From assembly GCA_051453625.1 (NCBI GenBank), contig JBOZIK010000001.1:197438188-197502187 (forward strand): a DNA stretch of 64,000 bases, in the 5' to 3' direction. This DNA is from Welwitschia mirabilis (lineage: Eukaryota > Gnetophyta > Gnetopsida > Welwitschiales). The notes under the pieces were generated by a model that was given only the letters and a program-made list of their open reading frames with translations, was not told where the DNA came from and searched no databases. The translations under genes were made by a program, and so were the position numbers. Positions 47,293 to 60,499 of this stretch are shown one piece after another. Numbering within the stretch: the first letter of the stretch is position 1; each line of letters opens with the position of its first letter.

Positions 47293-48450
47293 CTCTTATT
47301 CTAAACATTTGAGAGTTTTGGCTATTTAATCATTGATTTATCTTGCTTATCATTTATAGTGAATTAAGCATCCATAAATTATTTAATAATGTCTTCTAAT
47401 GATCTACTCTAAGATTAACTAAGTGGCTATCACTTGAGGTGGATTCTTTATTTTATAGAGTTTTTTATAGAAATCCAAGGTGGTTTCTCCGATTCAAGTT
47501 ATAAGGATCTTCCTAAAAAAATGATGGTTTTTTTTATTATCCTAGCTTATATGATATTTATTTATTTAGTTACTATTTCTTTATAGAGATTAATATAGGA
47601 CCACTTATTAGTTTCATGCTTGTTAAATGTACATATAATACATATTTCTCCATCACTAGTTATTTTAACTCTATGCAACCTCAATACTATCTCATCGTTT
47701 AGTGATGTGGTCTACTATTTTGAGTAGGACCATTTTCTCATCTAATTAAAATATTCTTTTGTCTTATTTGGACTTTGATTTAGTTACTTCATTATTTCTA
47801 AGATACCTTACCCAAATTTTATAGCCTCAACCATATTTTTCAAAGTTTTCATGCTTTATTGAACCCTTTAAATGTAAAACTTCAATTATTATCATCTTTA
47901 TTAGTTAACTATTTTGTGAAATTAATTCCTTAAAGAAAAATTTCAATAATCTCAAATCCTTAATACCATGTTTTAGACGCCTTTTTACTGGGTCTTTAAA
48001 GCACTCGAAAACCTTGTAAAAAGTTTCTTTATCTTATTCTTAGAAATCCATAATTGTGCTTCTAAGATCATTATTCTTATGGGCTAGGAAGTATTTCTTT
48101 AAGAATTTGCACATAAATTCTTTTCATGACCTAATAGAATAAAGTTTTAGATTATGTAACCAAGATTTTTCTTTTTCTTTTAAAGAGAATGAGAAAAGTT
48201 TTAATCTAGCTGCTTCATCTTACTCTCTTATGATCAAAATTAAAGCCTTAAATTCTCTTAACCACTCATAGGGATTACAATTTTAGCCATGGTATTTGGA
48301 TAATAAATTAATGATAAATGTTTTTATTTCAATTCTATTTATATAAAGAGATAAAATCATATAGGAAGATGTGGCTAAGAATTTAGGCTAGTGTAGTGCT
48401 TTCAAAGTTTTCATGTGTGACACTTAACATATGCTATCTCTATCTAAGCT
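47293..48450 (-). pseudogene. Gypsy gag capsid remnant (family-B element)
   Basis: On the minus strand 48240-47990 gives the retrotransposon gag capsid signature: EAARLKLFSFSLKEKEKSWL, then SIRSWKEFMCKFLKKYF (family FPFSLKDKAKLWL...TWDELxxKFLxKFF). A C-terminal half follows down to the LRSG junction. Stops replace Gln in several places. Confidence 0.85.
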
Positions 48451-49214
48451 AAAAATGATTAAACTGATTAGAAGAATATTAATGAAATTTTTAGTTAAGG
48501 TCTTACCAATCTAAAATAAAAGTTCCAAATACTCTTAATAAAAATTAATTTTAAAGTTATCTAGAAGTGGTTGATATTCTAGTTATTTATTACTTTTTCT
48601 ATGGAGATAACTATTAGTAGATCTATTTCAATGATGCATGGAAAGACTCTTACAATATATTTCTAACAAAAAATAAGAAAATTTACTAAAATACAAAGTT
48701 TATAAATAGAACTAAAAACAAAATAAGAAAAGTGTAACAACACAAACATAAATTATGGTAGCACTAATCAAGTTATGAATTTTGCATTGTAAAAAATAGA
48801 TAAGAAATAATTTTAAAAATTATGCTATTTGATATTAGGTATTTCATAAAAAAATATTTTTAATTCCAAAATTTTCATTCACATAGATACAAGTAACTTT
48901 TAATCTAAAAACTCATAGATAGGTTTCACGAATTTTAGTAATAAAAGTAAACTTATACTCTTTAGAACTAAGAATTCAAAAAGTAAAGAGAAACCACACT
49001 TGGATAAAAGTGTTATTCCAAGTACAAATTTAAAGTGATTGTCCATAGCTCCATGCTTCTATGCTCTAGACATACCTAGGTCTTATAAAACATATACTAA
49101 TAAACTATTTTATAATTTTTACAAAGTAGGTAAAAAAGTATAAAAATAGAAAAATTTTCATGAGGAAACTAGTTCCTGATAAGATAAAGAACAATGATTA
49201 CAATGCTTGGTAGT
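48451..49214 (-). other. Leader region of the minus-strand family-B element
   Basis: It aligns in reverse complement with the leader of Gp at 14380-15150 ('ctatggacaatcact', 'attatttcttatctattttt'). No coding motif is seen. The primer-binding site expected near 49205 survives only in part, as a 'gtgggatta' scrap. Confidence 0.7.
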
Positions 49215-50537
49215 AATCCCACAAACTCACTACATCTTAATTTTTGTAACTGATTGTAATCAATAGAAGATATGAGTTAGAGTTTAAAGTAGAAGTAGAA
49301 AATTTATTTTAAGAAACTAAGGCTTGTATTGTAGTACAGGGAATCCCAATTATTATTTTCTCATAAGTAATACAAAGGATTTCAAATATTATAAGAAGTA
49401 GTAAAGGTTTCAGAGCTATGTTTGAATATAAGAAGGATTGAAGAGTAATTAAGAAGCATTCAATCTCTCTTAAAAATGAGAATAACTATTCATAAAGAAA
49501 TCTATCATGAAGATCTTTTAAGTAAGAGATAGATCAATAATTTTAACTTGATTTCCTAAAAGGGTAATAAATTATTGTATTACAAATTCTAAATGTAAAA
49601 AATTACAAGTATAGAATTTTTATGTGTTAAAATGAAAATGTAGGCAAAAAATCAGATAATGTAAAAAATATCATCTACTAATATGATAATCATCTAAATG
49701 ATACAAGATATGAAACGTTTAATTCTATAAAACAAATGCAAATAAACACTTAAAAAAACATTATTACATAATCAAAATCTTAATTAAATTATATATAGAA
49801 AATGTAAAGCAAATTTAGTCACAAATCAAAGTTAATTCACTAACAAGAGAACCATTTTAGAGATTATCAAATCATAGTTTAAGTCTAAATCAAGGCATTA
49901 CAAAGCTCACATGAAACGATCATTCTACCATACATAAGGAGAAATAAAGAGATAAGGATTCATTATATCCATTGAAATTCTAAATTTAAAATGCCAAAGT
50001 TTTAATGAATGATGATGAATAGTGCTTTGATGATGGTGAGTTCTAAGCTCTAGGATCAATCAAGAGATAAATAAAGAATGAAGGATGATTAGTTCTTAAG
50101 GAAAATTGATCTTTTATAGCTTTTCTTAGCATTACAGTTATCCATTAACAGATGAGCAACAATAGATCTCCTTGGGTAGTTTAACATACATTTGTATTAT
50201 TTAGTCTTCATAAACTAGTTTATCTACTAGGATATAAGGTTAGATTATTAACTTTGTATTTGAATATCTTATCCTACTTTATGAAACTCAGTTTACTTCA
50301 TAATGCTAGTAGATTCTATGGTCTAAATAGTTGTAATAGTACATTTATCTAGTTTAACTCTAATGAATGATGAATAGCTTAAAATACCTTATAGATAAAA
50401 TAACAAAATTTGTTTAATAATAATTTGGATAGTTAATGAATAAACATGATTACTAATAAATTAAATAAAAATATGGTATATATAGCCTTGAAAATATATC
50501 AATTTGCTAAATTTTAGGGATTTAAAAAATGTGAACA
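49215..50537 (-). mobile_element. LTR family B, copy B1
   Basis: On the minus strand it starts TGTTCACATTTT at 50537 and runs to about 49215. It carries a TATA box at 50111-50118 and is uninterrupted where B3 holds the LINE (near 49560), so it records the empty site. It aligns over ~1.3 kb with 6690-7698 plus 14001-14355. Confidence 0.85.
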
Positions 50538-50732
50538 TTCAATTGCAATCAATCTGGATAATAGATCCTAGGAAAATGTCTATAGATCTAGCTCTTATAC
50601 TCTACATGCTTATAGTTCCTATAAAGCAAATAGCATTTTTTTATAATTTTGGTAATGGTATATCTAAATATATATTAAAAACCACAAATGAAATAAATTC
50701 TTATTAAGATAAGGAATATTAATTGTAATATC
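50538..50732 (-). other. Short stub between two family-B LTRs
   Basis: These 195 bp lie between a primer-binding site and the start of LTR B1. They are all that remains of the internal region that should follow LTR B2, so this is the scar of a large deletion or of an LTR-into-leader insertion. The 67-residue plus-strand frame at 50504-50707 across it has no recognisable domain. Confidence 0.5.
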
Positions 50733-50752
50733 TAGCAACAATGCCAAAAACT
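50733..50752 (-). other. tRNA-Asp-type primer-binding site next to LTR B2
   Basis: On the minus strand it reads TTTTTGGCATTGTTGCTAGA, a decayed TTTTTGGCGCCGTTGCCGGG. It sits at the 3' end of LTR B2, as expected of a 5' LTR. Confidence 0.8.
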
Positions 50753-50756
50753 TACC

Positions 50757-52010
50757 ATGTCTTAAACTTTGTTCTGATTTATAGTCTTCAGAAGCTATTC
50801 TTTAGCTAAAAATATATAAGTAGTAGTTTCAAATGAATCAACTAGTGCATATAATTATAGTATATTGACCATAATTATTATTCTATCTTAGGAACTATAA
50901 AGGTATTTTAAAGCTTATAAATATTTTATAAAATAATATTAGTTAATGTTTTGAATAGAAAAAGGATTTAAAAAAAGGGATTAAGAATTAAAATATTGTA
51001 GCTTCTTATCCTTAGATTAAGAAATGATTGATCACAAGATAATCTATCAAGAAATCCTTAGCTACATTAAAGATATTACGCTAATAATAAATTAGATTTA
51101 TAGACAAGTAATAAATTATTTCTTATAGAATATAAATATTATAGAAGCACTAGTATCAAATGTATAACATCTTACAATGCAATGTAGGAAATACTGGAAT
51201 AGCATGAAAGATGTTATGAATACTAACATGTCAAATAGATCTAAATGATAAATATAGAATAACATTCAAAATCTGTTATTGCATAATTGGTAATTATAAT
51301 TGTATTAATGATGGAAGAAAGGGTGAATCCACTAGGAGACAAAATTGCCTTTACCAATGATTTGAATATTATAAAAAATGCTAATTCAATATATCAAATT
51401 TAATATAAAATTGATACTTAGTCTTAGCGAGGCAGATGCCTATTAATCATTGGCTCATTTCCAAGGTAGGAAAAAAGGAACATTGTGAAGAGATAAACTC
51501 TCATCATACTCATAGGAAATCTAAATATAAAATGATGAAGTTCTAAAGGAATGATGGATATAATGATTAAATGATAGATCTATGTCGATTAGACCTTAAG
51601 GTAGGTATTACTTTTATAGGTTTATAAACATTGTAAACTACATTACTACATCAATAAATATCCTTTAATTATAGGATTTAGATATGTAAACAATAGTCTT
51701 CTTAAGATACAGTTTTATGTTTCAACTAATATATTGACTTTATCTTCATGATGTGAGGTAAATCGAATCATATGTCCTTTATTTTGCAATCCACTTCTTC
51801 CAATACCCATGCCTTGCTAAGAACACTAGTGGTGTAAGTACTCTAGACAACAACTTAGGACAACCTATAAGTAAAATACATTACTTAATTATTTTTAATA
51901 ACATTCTTTGAAATTAAAGGATAAAACATGATAAAAAAACATTCTAATAATGTTTATAATCTTTAATATGTTATTTACTAAATTTTAGTGGTATAAATTT
52001 GTAAAGATTC
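50757..52010 (-). mobile_element. LTR family B, copy B2
   Basis: It aligns with B1 in the same orientation, for example the TATA box region at 51611-51618 ('cttttatagg' against 'cttttatagc' at 50111) and 'ctaaatataaaatg' near 51520. Its outer edge is near 52000-52010 ('aaatttagtaaat' near 51975 matches 'aaatttagcaaat' in B1). It is more diverged than B1. Confidence 0.7.
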
Positions 52011-52189
52011 AAGTGTAAACATGCTAGCTTATGTGATGTAATTTATTTGTATACTATGAAACAATTTAAAGAGTAAAACTATTTAGTAATTGTCCAATTT
52101 TTAAAATTTATATAAGGAAAATTTTTTAAGTAAAAAATGGGAAGGAAAGGATTTATATTACTAAAAAGAAAAGATTATAATATAACATA

Positions 52190-52370
52190 GTTTTTCTTAT
52201 GCAGCATTTAGTTGAAGTCGCTAATAGGGTGGTAGATCATCTAGCTAGACATTCATCCTTCATTTAAAAGATTATGAATTTAAATCTTTGGATGCCTTTC
52301 TTAGCATTCTATGAAACCTTAGATGTATTTAAATCATTTCTTTAGATGATCATGGTATCTATACTTTTGG
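52190..52370 (+). pseudogene. Possible LINE RNase H C-terminal scrap
   Basis: A plus-strand frame gives HLVEVANRVVDHLARHSSF, then MPFLAFYETLDV. This resembles the end of the RNase H domain of plant LINE-type elements (R-E-x-N-x-V-A-D-x-LA ... PP-x-L). The stretch is short and no poly(A) or other LINE part is seen nearby. Confidence 0.4.
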
Positions 52371-53509
52371 GAAAAGATATGGTTACTAAAACTTTCAAGT
52401 TGGTCACACTCCAAATGGAAAAATTTTTAAAAATAAGAATAACAAGATAATCAAAAAGGAAAAACAAAAATAAAAAACTAGTGAAAATCCTCCACCTTAA
52501 CATAGTCTTTAGAGAAACATACTTACATTAAGTAACAGGAAGAAGTATTTAAAAAAAATATGTACACTCTAAATTTAATATATATCTTAGTTTTAATTTG
52601 AAACACTAATAAAAAGAAAAGCAAACATAATAAAATTCATAAGACTAATTAATTTTTAAAGGTACATAAATCTTAGAAAGCATCCTATAGATGAAAAAAT
52701 TATTAGAAGCTAAGATTCCATAATCCACATATAATTTGTAATTTATCAACTTGAATTTGCTTATAATTTTTCTAAACTTTCTTATTTAAATATTTCCTCT
52801 TTAACTCCATCACCCACAATTCTAACAAATTGGTTACATTCCTTTTGTTCATCTTCTTTCACATCCACTCATTTTAGAATTTTTCTAGATTTATAGTTAT
52901 GGCTTTTAGAAGGTCTTATATAAAAGTTATTTTTTAATCTATGCTAGATACTTCAATTTTTTTAAGACATATCAAATGTTGCACAATTATAGACAATAAT
53001 AAAAATATGATAGAAAGCTATATAGAAAAATTATAAATAGTACTAATAATAAGAAAATGTAATGAGAAAAAAGATTGAGGAGGAGGTGATTAATTACTTT
53101 ATTTTTTAATGCCTTGAATTATAATAACTCATAATTTTATAAGGTCATAATCTAGAAAAATGAATTTTACTTCTATACAGTCATCAATAGAACTTAAGTT
53201 CTTTTTAAGTTAGGGTTATTTTTTAATTTTTATTTAAAACTATATTTTCTATGAGATCTAGAGTTTTTTATGGCCCAATTTTGGATTGTTCTTTCAATGC
53301 CTCTACACAAATATATAATATTAATTCTAGAAAGATCTATAAAAGAAAATTAGAAATACATATGAACTACTTGAATCTTATAAAAATTCTTTTCTAAATA
53401 AGAGTATTTAAAGTCTTCATATAAATATTAATCATTATTTATGAAACATACATTATACTCTAATTTCTTTTTGTATTACACTATAGCATGAGATTTATGT
53501 CTATATTAT
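52371..53509. other. No recognisable feature
   Basis: This is AT-rich sequence with long A and T runs. I found no coding motif, no match to either LTR family and no RNA gene. Confidence 0.4.
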
Positions 53510-54900
53510 TGATTAATGTAGTACAATGAATCATATTTAAAGCTAAGTTTGCACTTAGCTATCGTTCTTCATTAGGGATAACATGGGTTTAGGTTCAGAA
53601 TGTACTAACTTAATGCAAGTTACAAGTTTGTATAAAAGTCCAAAGAAAAAGAAGTTATTTTAGAATTTTGTTTTGAACTTTATCTTAAGCAAGGAGGGAA
53701 GCAAACTAGCTCCATGATATCGTTGATTCATTCCTAGCAATCCTTCACTCTAATGTTTTTTAATTATCTTCTTGCAAAATAATTAAAATCATCAAATGCT
53801 TTGGCTTAAGTCATTAGATATAATCTCATCCACCATATGAGAAATGGTGAATTTAATTAATACTTTAGTCTTAAAATAATAACAGAAAGTAAGGACTTAT
53901 AAGTAGTCAAGATCTATCAAATTAAAAGAATTAGACTAAGCATTAAAATAAACTTACTCAACTGAAATAAATTTTGATGGTTAAAGTAGTTACTTAAGCA
54001 TTTCAATTATAATTTTACCCCTAAATTAAAATTAAAAGAAAGAAACCTTATGTATTGCAAAAAGAGAATAACTTTATAGTAAAGAAATAAATAATCAAGA
54101 GGAACTCCTCAACAATCCTCAAAGAATGGCTCACTCCTCCAAAGAGTTACTTAGAAAGTTATCACAAGTTGATGCTCAAGGTTTTATAATTATCCAAGCT
54201 AAAGATGATACAATGAAGGGTTTAAGGTCCTTTTATACAGAGAGATGGGGAAGAGGGATGGTTACAAGCCCTTGGCTTATAGCATTAGGTGGATGGTTAT
54301 AAATCATAACATTACATAGGATGATTTGTCTTCTTTTTCATTTGCTAAAGATACCTATAACAATGTCAACACTTGGCTTTGGAGTACTATCGCTAGTACC
54401 AACCCCTGACTACACCATGTGTCTCCACTGTTATCCTACTCAGCCTTATCAAATGTTGTGCTATAAGTCCTTGTCATCCTCATCATGTGTTGTTAAGAAT
54501 GTGAGTTAATTTTTGATGTTGAATTAAATTAAACTCATACCTACATTTTATCCAATTTTTCATGGTAAGTGAAGAATGTGAGTTTGAAGGAAATCTATGT
54601 AGAAAGGCCAATGACGTTGGTGGTCTTNNNNNNNNNNNNNNNNNNNNNNNNNNNNNNNNNNNNNNNNNNNNNNNNNNNNNNNNNNNNNNNNNNNNNNNNN
54701 NNNNNNNNNNNNNNNNNNNNNNNNNNNTTTTGATGTTGAATTAAATTAAACCCATACCTACATTTTATCCAATTTTTCATGGTAAGCGAAGAATGTGAGT
54801 TTGAAGGAAATCTATGTAGAAAGGCCAATGACGTTAGTGGTCCTGGATAATAACACTAATGTTTTAATCGGTTTTATGTGTTTAAGACATTAAAGGAAAA
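53510..54900 (-). mobile_element. LTR family A, left copy (3' LTR of Gm2)
   Basis: It aligns to the right copy at 62873 onwards ('ttaatgtagta-aatga-c' at both starts, 'taacttaatgcaagtta' near 53608 and 62970) and, inverted, to LTR2. The TATA box is at 54230-54237. 54511-54627 is repeated at 54728-54843 across a 100-N gap. The inner boundary near 54900 is approximate. Confidence 0.8.
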
Positions 54901-56150
54901 AAATTTAGTGAAAATCAAGATTTTATACCATTTCCTAACCAAAATTGAACTTTTTCCTTAAAGTTTATAGTGAATAACTTGTAAGAAATTAAGTCTTAGA
55001 ATGAATTGTGAAGAGTTATTGTATTAAAAACCATTCAACTAAGCTAAGAACTAACTATAGCAAAAAGCTAAGAAAAAGGAAAAACTATCTACAGTGAAAC
55101 AATACCTAAGTGGAGTTTTGATCAATAAAAATAGTTTATGCCTTAGGAACTATTTCTCATAAAAGTGATGATGAAGTGAAGTGAAGTGAAATAAATGAAA
55201 TGGAGATGCTAAATATATCAAATGGACTAAACCATAAACCAATGAACAAATGAGTGAACTATCATAGGTTATCAGCCCTTTATTATATATATTTTTTGCA
55301 TTTTTAGTGGATTACAATATTAACCAAGCAAAGTTTTAACCAAGTAACTCATATGAATCCATCAAATTGATGCAAATCCTAAGAAATAAAGTTAAGAGCC
55401 AATGGTTTACATAAAGCCTCATATTCTAGCCTTTTTTATTCCTTTATTTTTCATTTCTACCTTCACATATGTTCTAGTATTATGCCTTTGAATCACATTG
55501 AGCATTAGGTATTATAATGTTTTATGCCAATAGAGTTAAGAATGTTGTATTTGCAGAAAGCAGTGTTATATTTCCAATGAGCATTTATAGCCCTAATTTA
55601 GTTGAACATGTCATAATTAGATCATTAGAGTTACATTGCCAATAGGTGTCCATAGCTCAAATGCAGTTAACTAAACCTAACTAAGTGATTAATGTTATTT
55701 TCTTTTTGGAGAAGATATATATTATTTTTTTCTTGCATCTTCCCATAGTCATCTTTATGTACTTTAGGGAGTCGTTGGCTCATTAGCCTAGTCAACAAAA
55801 TTCTTGTCCCCATTAAAGATTTTTATACTTAAGGAATACATGTGAAGGCAAATCCCACCTTTTCAACCAAGTTTTACTAAAACCAAAGACCCTAAGTGAA
55901 TGTGTTCTTAACTGACATACTCAAAATAAATGCACTTTTTCTTAAATAACCATAAGTAGACTCGATTTTAACCATTACTTAGGTGATAGAAAGATCAGTT
56001 TTTATTGATTTTTGTTTAAGCCTCATGAATTCATAAGTCTCTAGAATAGACAGATGATAGCACTTTAGGTAATGTTCATTAACCTTAAATAGTTAATTAT
56101 TTTTAGGATTTTTTTTTAAGAAATACTTCATGAGGCAAAACCTTCTTTAT
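54901..56150 (-). other. 3' noncoding region of Gm2
   Basis: This part between integrase and the 3' LTR has no coding motif. 55560-55690 contains the inverted form of the short direct repeats found in the 3' regions of G1 and G2 ('gttacattgccaatag' and 'cagtgttatatttccaat'), which confirms that Gm2 is the same family. A small gaagt repeat lies at 55172-55189. Confidence 0.65.
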
Positions 56151-56159
56151 TAAGAATGA

Positions 56160-57420
56160 TTCTTTTCACTTAGTAACTAGTTTGGCTGGGAAGACATGTA
56201 AGCATGAGTTATAAAGTAGAACTAGCTCTTTCTCCTTGAAAGTTTTTCTGAAGATATGTTGATCATGGAATTTCTTCATCCTCTCTTTATATATTCTCAT
56301 GTTTTCATAGGAGTTATTTCTGATTTTGTCTAATTCATTAAGTTGTATGATCCTATTTTTTCTTATAACCTCCAAATTTAAGTTCATGTTTTTAATCACT
56401 CAATACACTTTATGCTTAAGTTCTATGGGTAGATGATAGGATTTCCCATAGACTAATGTAAGTGGTAGCATTCATAAGGGAGTCTTGTAAGTAATGTAGT
56501 ATGCCCATAAAACATAGTTAAGTTTGAAAGACTAGTCTTTTCATATTGAATTTACTACTTTTTTAAGATTTTTTTAAGTTCCCTATTCATCACTTCAACT
56601 TGACTATTTGTTTGAGGGTGGTAAGGTATTACGACTTTGTGTGTAATCCTATATTTAGGGAGAAGATTATTAAATATTTTATTGTGAAAGTATGTTCTTA
56701 CATCTGTAATTAAAACACATGGATAACCAAAGTGCACTAAGATATTTTCTTTAAAGAATTTAACCACCATTTTAGCATCATTTATTCAATAATCATAAGC
56801 TTAACCCATTTAATTACATATTTGATGCAAACAAGATTGTATCGATGCTTGCTTGATGATGGATAAGGACTCTAAAAATCAATTCCTCAAATGTTGAAGG
56901 TTTCAATAGTAAGGATGAGGTTTAAGGGCATTATTTATCTTTGCAAAAGACTTTCTAACTTTTGAAGTTATCACATAATTTACAATAAAGATGGAAATTT
57001 TTAAAAATAGATGGCCAATAAAAAATAGATTAAAGGATTTTTGTAGTAGCTTTATTAGCTGAGTAGTGATTCCCATAAGCCTCAGAATGATAATGTTTAA
57101 GTATATCATGTATATTAGTTTAAGGGATATATTTTCAAATGATTTGATCTATATAGTATTTGAAAACATATGGGCTATTCCAAAAAAAGTGCTTGACTTG
57201 GCTTAGGAATATATTTTTGTTGTTGATGGTCTAGTGAGAAGGGATGGGTTTGAATACTAAGTAGTTGGTAACATTTACAAACTAAGATGCTTCGTTAATT
57301 AAAAATATGTGTTCAGATAGGAAGGTATCATTAATGGAAAGGGACATTTATAGATTTTCTTTAGTTAATAAAGAAAGGTATTAACAACTACGTTATTAAA
57401 ACCCCTTTTATCCTTAATTC
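56160..57420 (-). pseudogene. Gypsy integrase remnant (Gm2)
   Basis: The minus-strand open stretch 56770-56555 reads [49 protein letters not shown] and NRELKK. The HPQTN-QVE motif is intact, and the second catalytic Asp is present though G-T-H has become R-T-Y. 56399-56166 holds the C-terminal part (MKKFHDQHIFRKTFKEKELV). The zinc-binding N-domain is in broken frames near 57100-56950 (YCKLCDN). It ends without a chromodomain. Confidence 0.9.
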
Positions 57421-57429
57421 TCAAGTGAA

Positions 57430-58480
57430 TTCTTGTAGAAGAAGAATCCATCTAATCAATATTTGTTTTAAATCTTTTTAGCAAAGAGATATCCAAAGGT
57501 CAAATGATCAGTGTAGATAATTATTTTAGGTCTAAAAAGGTATTGCCTAAATTGCTCTAAAATAAAGATTATATCTAGTAGCTCCTTTTTTGTAATAGGG
57601 TAGCTTAATTGATTCTCATTTAAAGTTTTTTTGGCATGGTAAATCATGGCTAGTTTTTTACTTATTCTTTGTCCTAAAATAGCCCTAACCATGTAGTCAT
57701 TGGCATTACACATAAGATTAAAAGATAACTTCTAGTAGGGTGGCTAAATGATTGAAGTAAAAGTTACTTTTTATTTGAGTTACTCTAAGGCTTGTTGACA
57801 TTTGGAGGTCTAGTTAAAAGTAATATCTTTTCTCAAAATATCATATAATGGCTTAGATATTTTACTAAAATCCTTGATAAATATCCTATAGTATCTTACA
57901 TGTCCTAAGAAAGATCTGATATCTTTTTATTTTTGAGGAGTTAGTGGGTGTGTGATTTGAAAAACCTTAGTAGGATCTACTTGGATTTCTTATTTAGAGG
58001 TTACATAACCATAAAGTAGCACTTATCCTAATTAAGCACAAGGTGTTCTTGAATACATCACTCAAGGATACATTATAAGTTGTTATAGCAGTGGTTAAAA
58101 AATTTTCATAAGTCAAGAAGTCATGCATGAAGGTCTCAACACCTAAACCTACTAAGTTAGAAAAGATTCTGATCATGCAACATTGGAAAGTGATAGGTGA
58201 ATTGCATAAGCCAAAGGGAATTTTTTTATAGGCAAACATTATATAAGAGTAAGTAAAGGTGGTCTTATCTTAATTCTTAAGGAAAATTTCTATTTGATTA
58301 AAACCAAAGTATCCATCTAACAAATAGTAAAATGGATGCCCCACAAGTTGCTCTAGGATTTGGTCAGAGAAAGGTAGAGGGAACTGGTCTTTTCTTGAGA
58401 TGGAATTTAAGTTCCTATAACTGATGCATATTCTCTATTTTATTACAAGTCTAACAGGATAAGTTCATTATGCTTGTTAG
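57430..58480 (-). pseudogene. Gypsy reverse transcriptase and RNase H remnant (Gm2)
   Basis: 58239-57994 gives MFAYKKIPFGLCNSPITFQC, then VETFMHDFLTYENF: the catalytic MDD has become MHD. 57713-57468 is RNase H, open over 81 codons: MCNANDYMVRAILGQRISKK, KTLNENQLSYPITKKELLDI, IIIYTDH. Conserved D-A-S/N-D-Y-x-V and K-E-L-L residues are kept. A frameshift lies between the two parts. Confidence 0.9.
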
Positions 58481-58939
58481 TGATAAGGGTAATTCCTACT
58501 TTTTTAGCCATGGTTTAAGTTGGATAAATCCATTTACTATCTAAAATAGAATAAATAGTCCTATTATCGAGAAGTTTAATCATCTCATTTTTAACTACCT
58601 CCCTTAAGATTAAGTTTATTCATCTTTCGGCTTTTCTAGATGGCTCGACATTATCTTTTGAATAAATATGGTACGTGAAAATGCTATGATCAATGACTTC
58701 AATAATTCTGAGAGGATCCATTTTATTGCCTACTTATTCTTCCTTAAGAGTTTCAGCAATTGAGCTTTTTGATAGAATGTCAAAGAAGAATTTATGACTA
58801 TTAGAAGAGTGGAGTTATCCCTTAAGAAAGCATATTTCAGATTATTAAACAAGGTTTTAAGTTCCAAGTTGATTTTGTTTTGGATGACAAGGCTCAACTC
58901 CTCTTCTAAGTCATTATTTTCAAGAGAATGGAGGAAAAT

Positions 58940-60400
58940 TCATGATTTTAAAAAAGGATTTCTACTTTATTTACATATTCTATCTCTTCATCATTTGATG
59001 GTAGCTTTATCGCATTAAAAAGATTTAGTTCTATAGTTATGTTACCAAATGAAATTTTCACTAATTCATTCCTACAATTGATTAAGGAATTTGAGGTTGC
59101 TAAGAATGATCTTCCTAATATGATAGGCACTGATTGGTTCATTAAGTTCTCCATGTTTAAAACCACAAATTCTACTAAAAAGTAGTAGCTATCAACTCTA
59201 AGGATCACATCTTATATGACTTCTAATGGTGTTTTAATAGAGTTTTCTACTAATTAGAGTTGTATTTTCATGTTCTTAAGTTCTTCCAAGCCTCATTATT
59301 TGTATATCTTATAGGGAATAAAGTTTACACTAGCTCCTAAGTCCAATAAGGCTTGGTTGAGTTGTTTGTTGCCTATAGTGATAGTGATTGTGGAATACCT
59401 AGGGTCTTTATGTTTTGGTAGAAATTAACTCTGGAGAATTAAACTTGTTTGTTGGGCTAAGAAAGCTTTGCTTTTCACATTTATACACCTTTTTACAGCA
59501 CATAAGTCTTTAAGCACTTTGGCATAGGAAGGTACTTACTTAATGGCTTCTAGAAGATGGATGTTTATTTTAACTTCCTTAAAAATTTTTAGAACCTCCA
59601 NNNNNNNNNNNNNNNNNNNNNNNNNNNNNNNNNNNNNNNNNNNNNNNNNNNNNNNNNNNNNNNNNNNNNNNNNNNNNNNNNNNNNNNNNNNNNNNNNNNN
59701 CCTACGGTCTTTATGTTTTGGTAGAAATTGACTCTGGAGAATTAGACTTGTTTGTTGGGCTAAGAAAGCTTTGATTTTTACATTTATACACCTTTTTATA
59801 GTGCATAAGTCTTTAATTAATTTGGCATAGGAAGGTACTTACTTAATGGCTTCTAGAAGATGGATGTTTATTTTAACTTCCTTAAAAATTTTTAGAGCCT
59901 CCAATTTCTTTTTCATTACGTTGTCCTTCCTCAGTTGTTGGGGAAAGGTAAGGGTCATTTGTATATGGGCAATGGATCTTTATTCTTATCTTTTTCCTTA
60001 TTTTCTATGGGGTTTTGTTTTTCTTTAGGCTTATTTTGTATGGGAGGATTTTCTAGCTCTTTCCTACTTTTAAGATGTATGGAATTAGTTTCTTCTAAGT
60101 GTTCTATCCCCTTACTAAACGAAAAAACTTCTTTTGAGATTAGTTAGCACTTATGGGGAATTTCCCTGTTCCCCTTTGATTTTATTAATGAAAGGATATG
60201 GGTGGGGGTTTGTTGGAGTTCGTGTATGCTCTATTCAAATCTTTGATTTATTTGAGCTTGTGATTCCATGAACTTTTTGAAGATTTTCTCCAATGAGTTA
60301 GATGAAGTTATTTAATGGGTTGATGATGAAAGGTAATGTTGGAAAGATGAGGGGAATGAGTTTTTAGGCTAATAATTTTATTATCAGTTATTGTCCTACT
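58940..60400 (-). pseudogene. Gypsy protease region remnant (Gm2)
   Basis: On the minus strand the junction SIHLKSRKELEN (LRSGKEL) lies near 60075. Next comes EALKIFKEVKINIHLLEAIK at 59900-59840, then the protease, ending in the open frame 59208-58948 with VPIILGRSFLATSNSLINCR and NELVKISFGNITIELNLFNA. 59398-59600 is repeated at 59701-59903 across a 100-N gap, which interrupts the catalytic side. The plus-strand frames at 58794-59018 and 59846-60147 are antisense shadows. Confidence 0.9.
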
Positions 60401-60499
60401 TCTAAGAGAAATTGGGATGGTTTTGCTAATTGGGGTTATAAGTGTTTGAGTATGAGTTGTTTTTAGGATTTTACTTTTATTGCTCCATTATATTTACTT

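Noticed and set aside
55172-55189. gaagt short tandem repeat
   Set aside because: It has only about three units in noncoding sequence, not notable beyond a minor microsatellite.
59846-60147. Overlapping plus-strand frames of 60-70 residues
   Set aside because: The minus strand here reads clearly as the gag-protease linker of Gm2 (EALKIFKEVKINIHLLEAIK).
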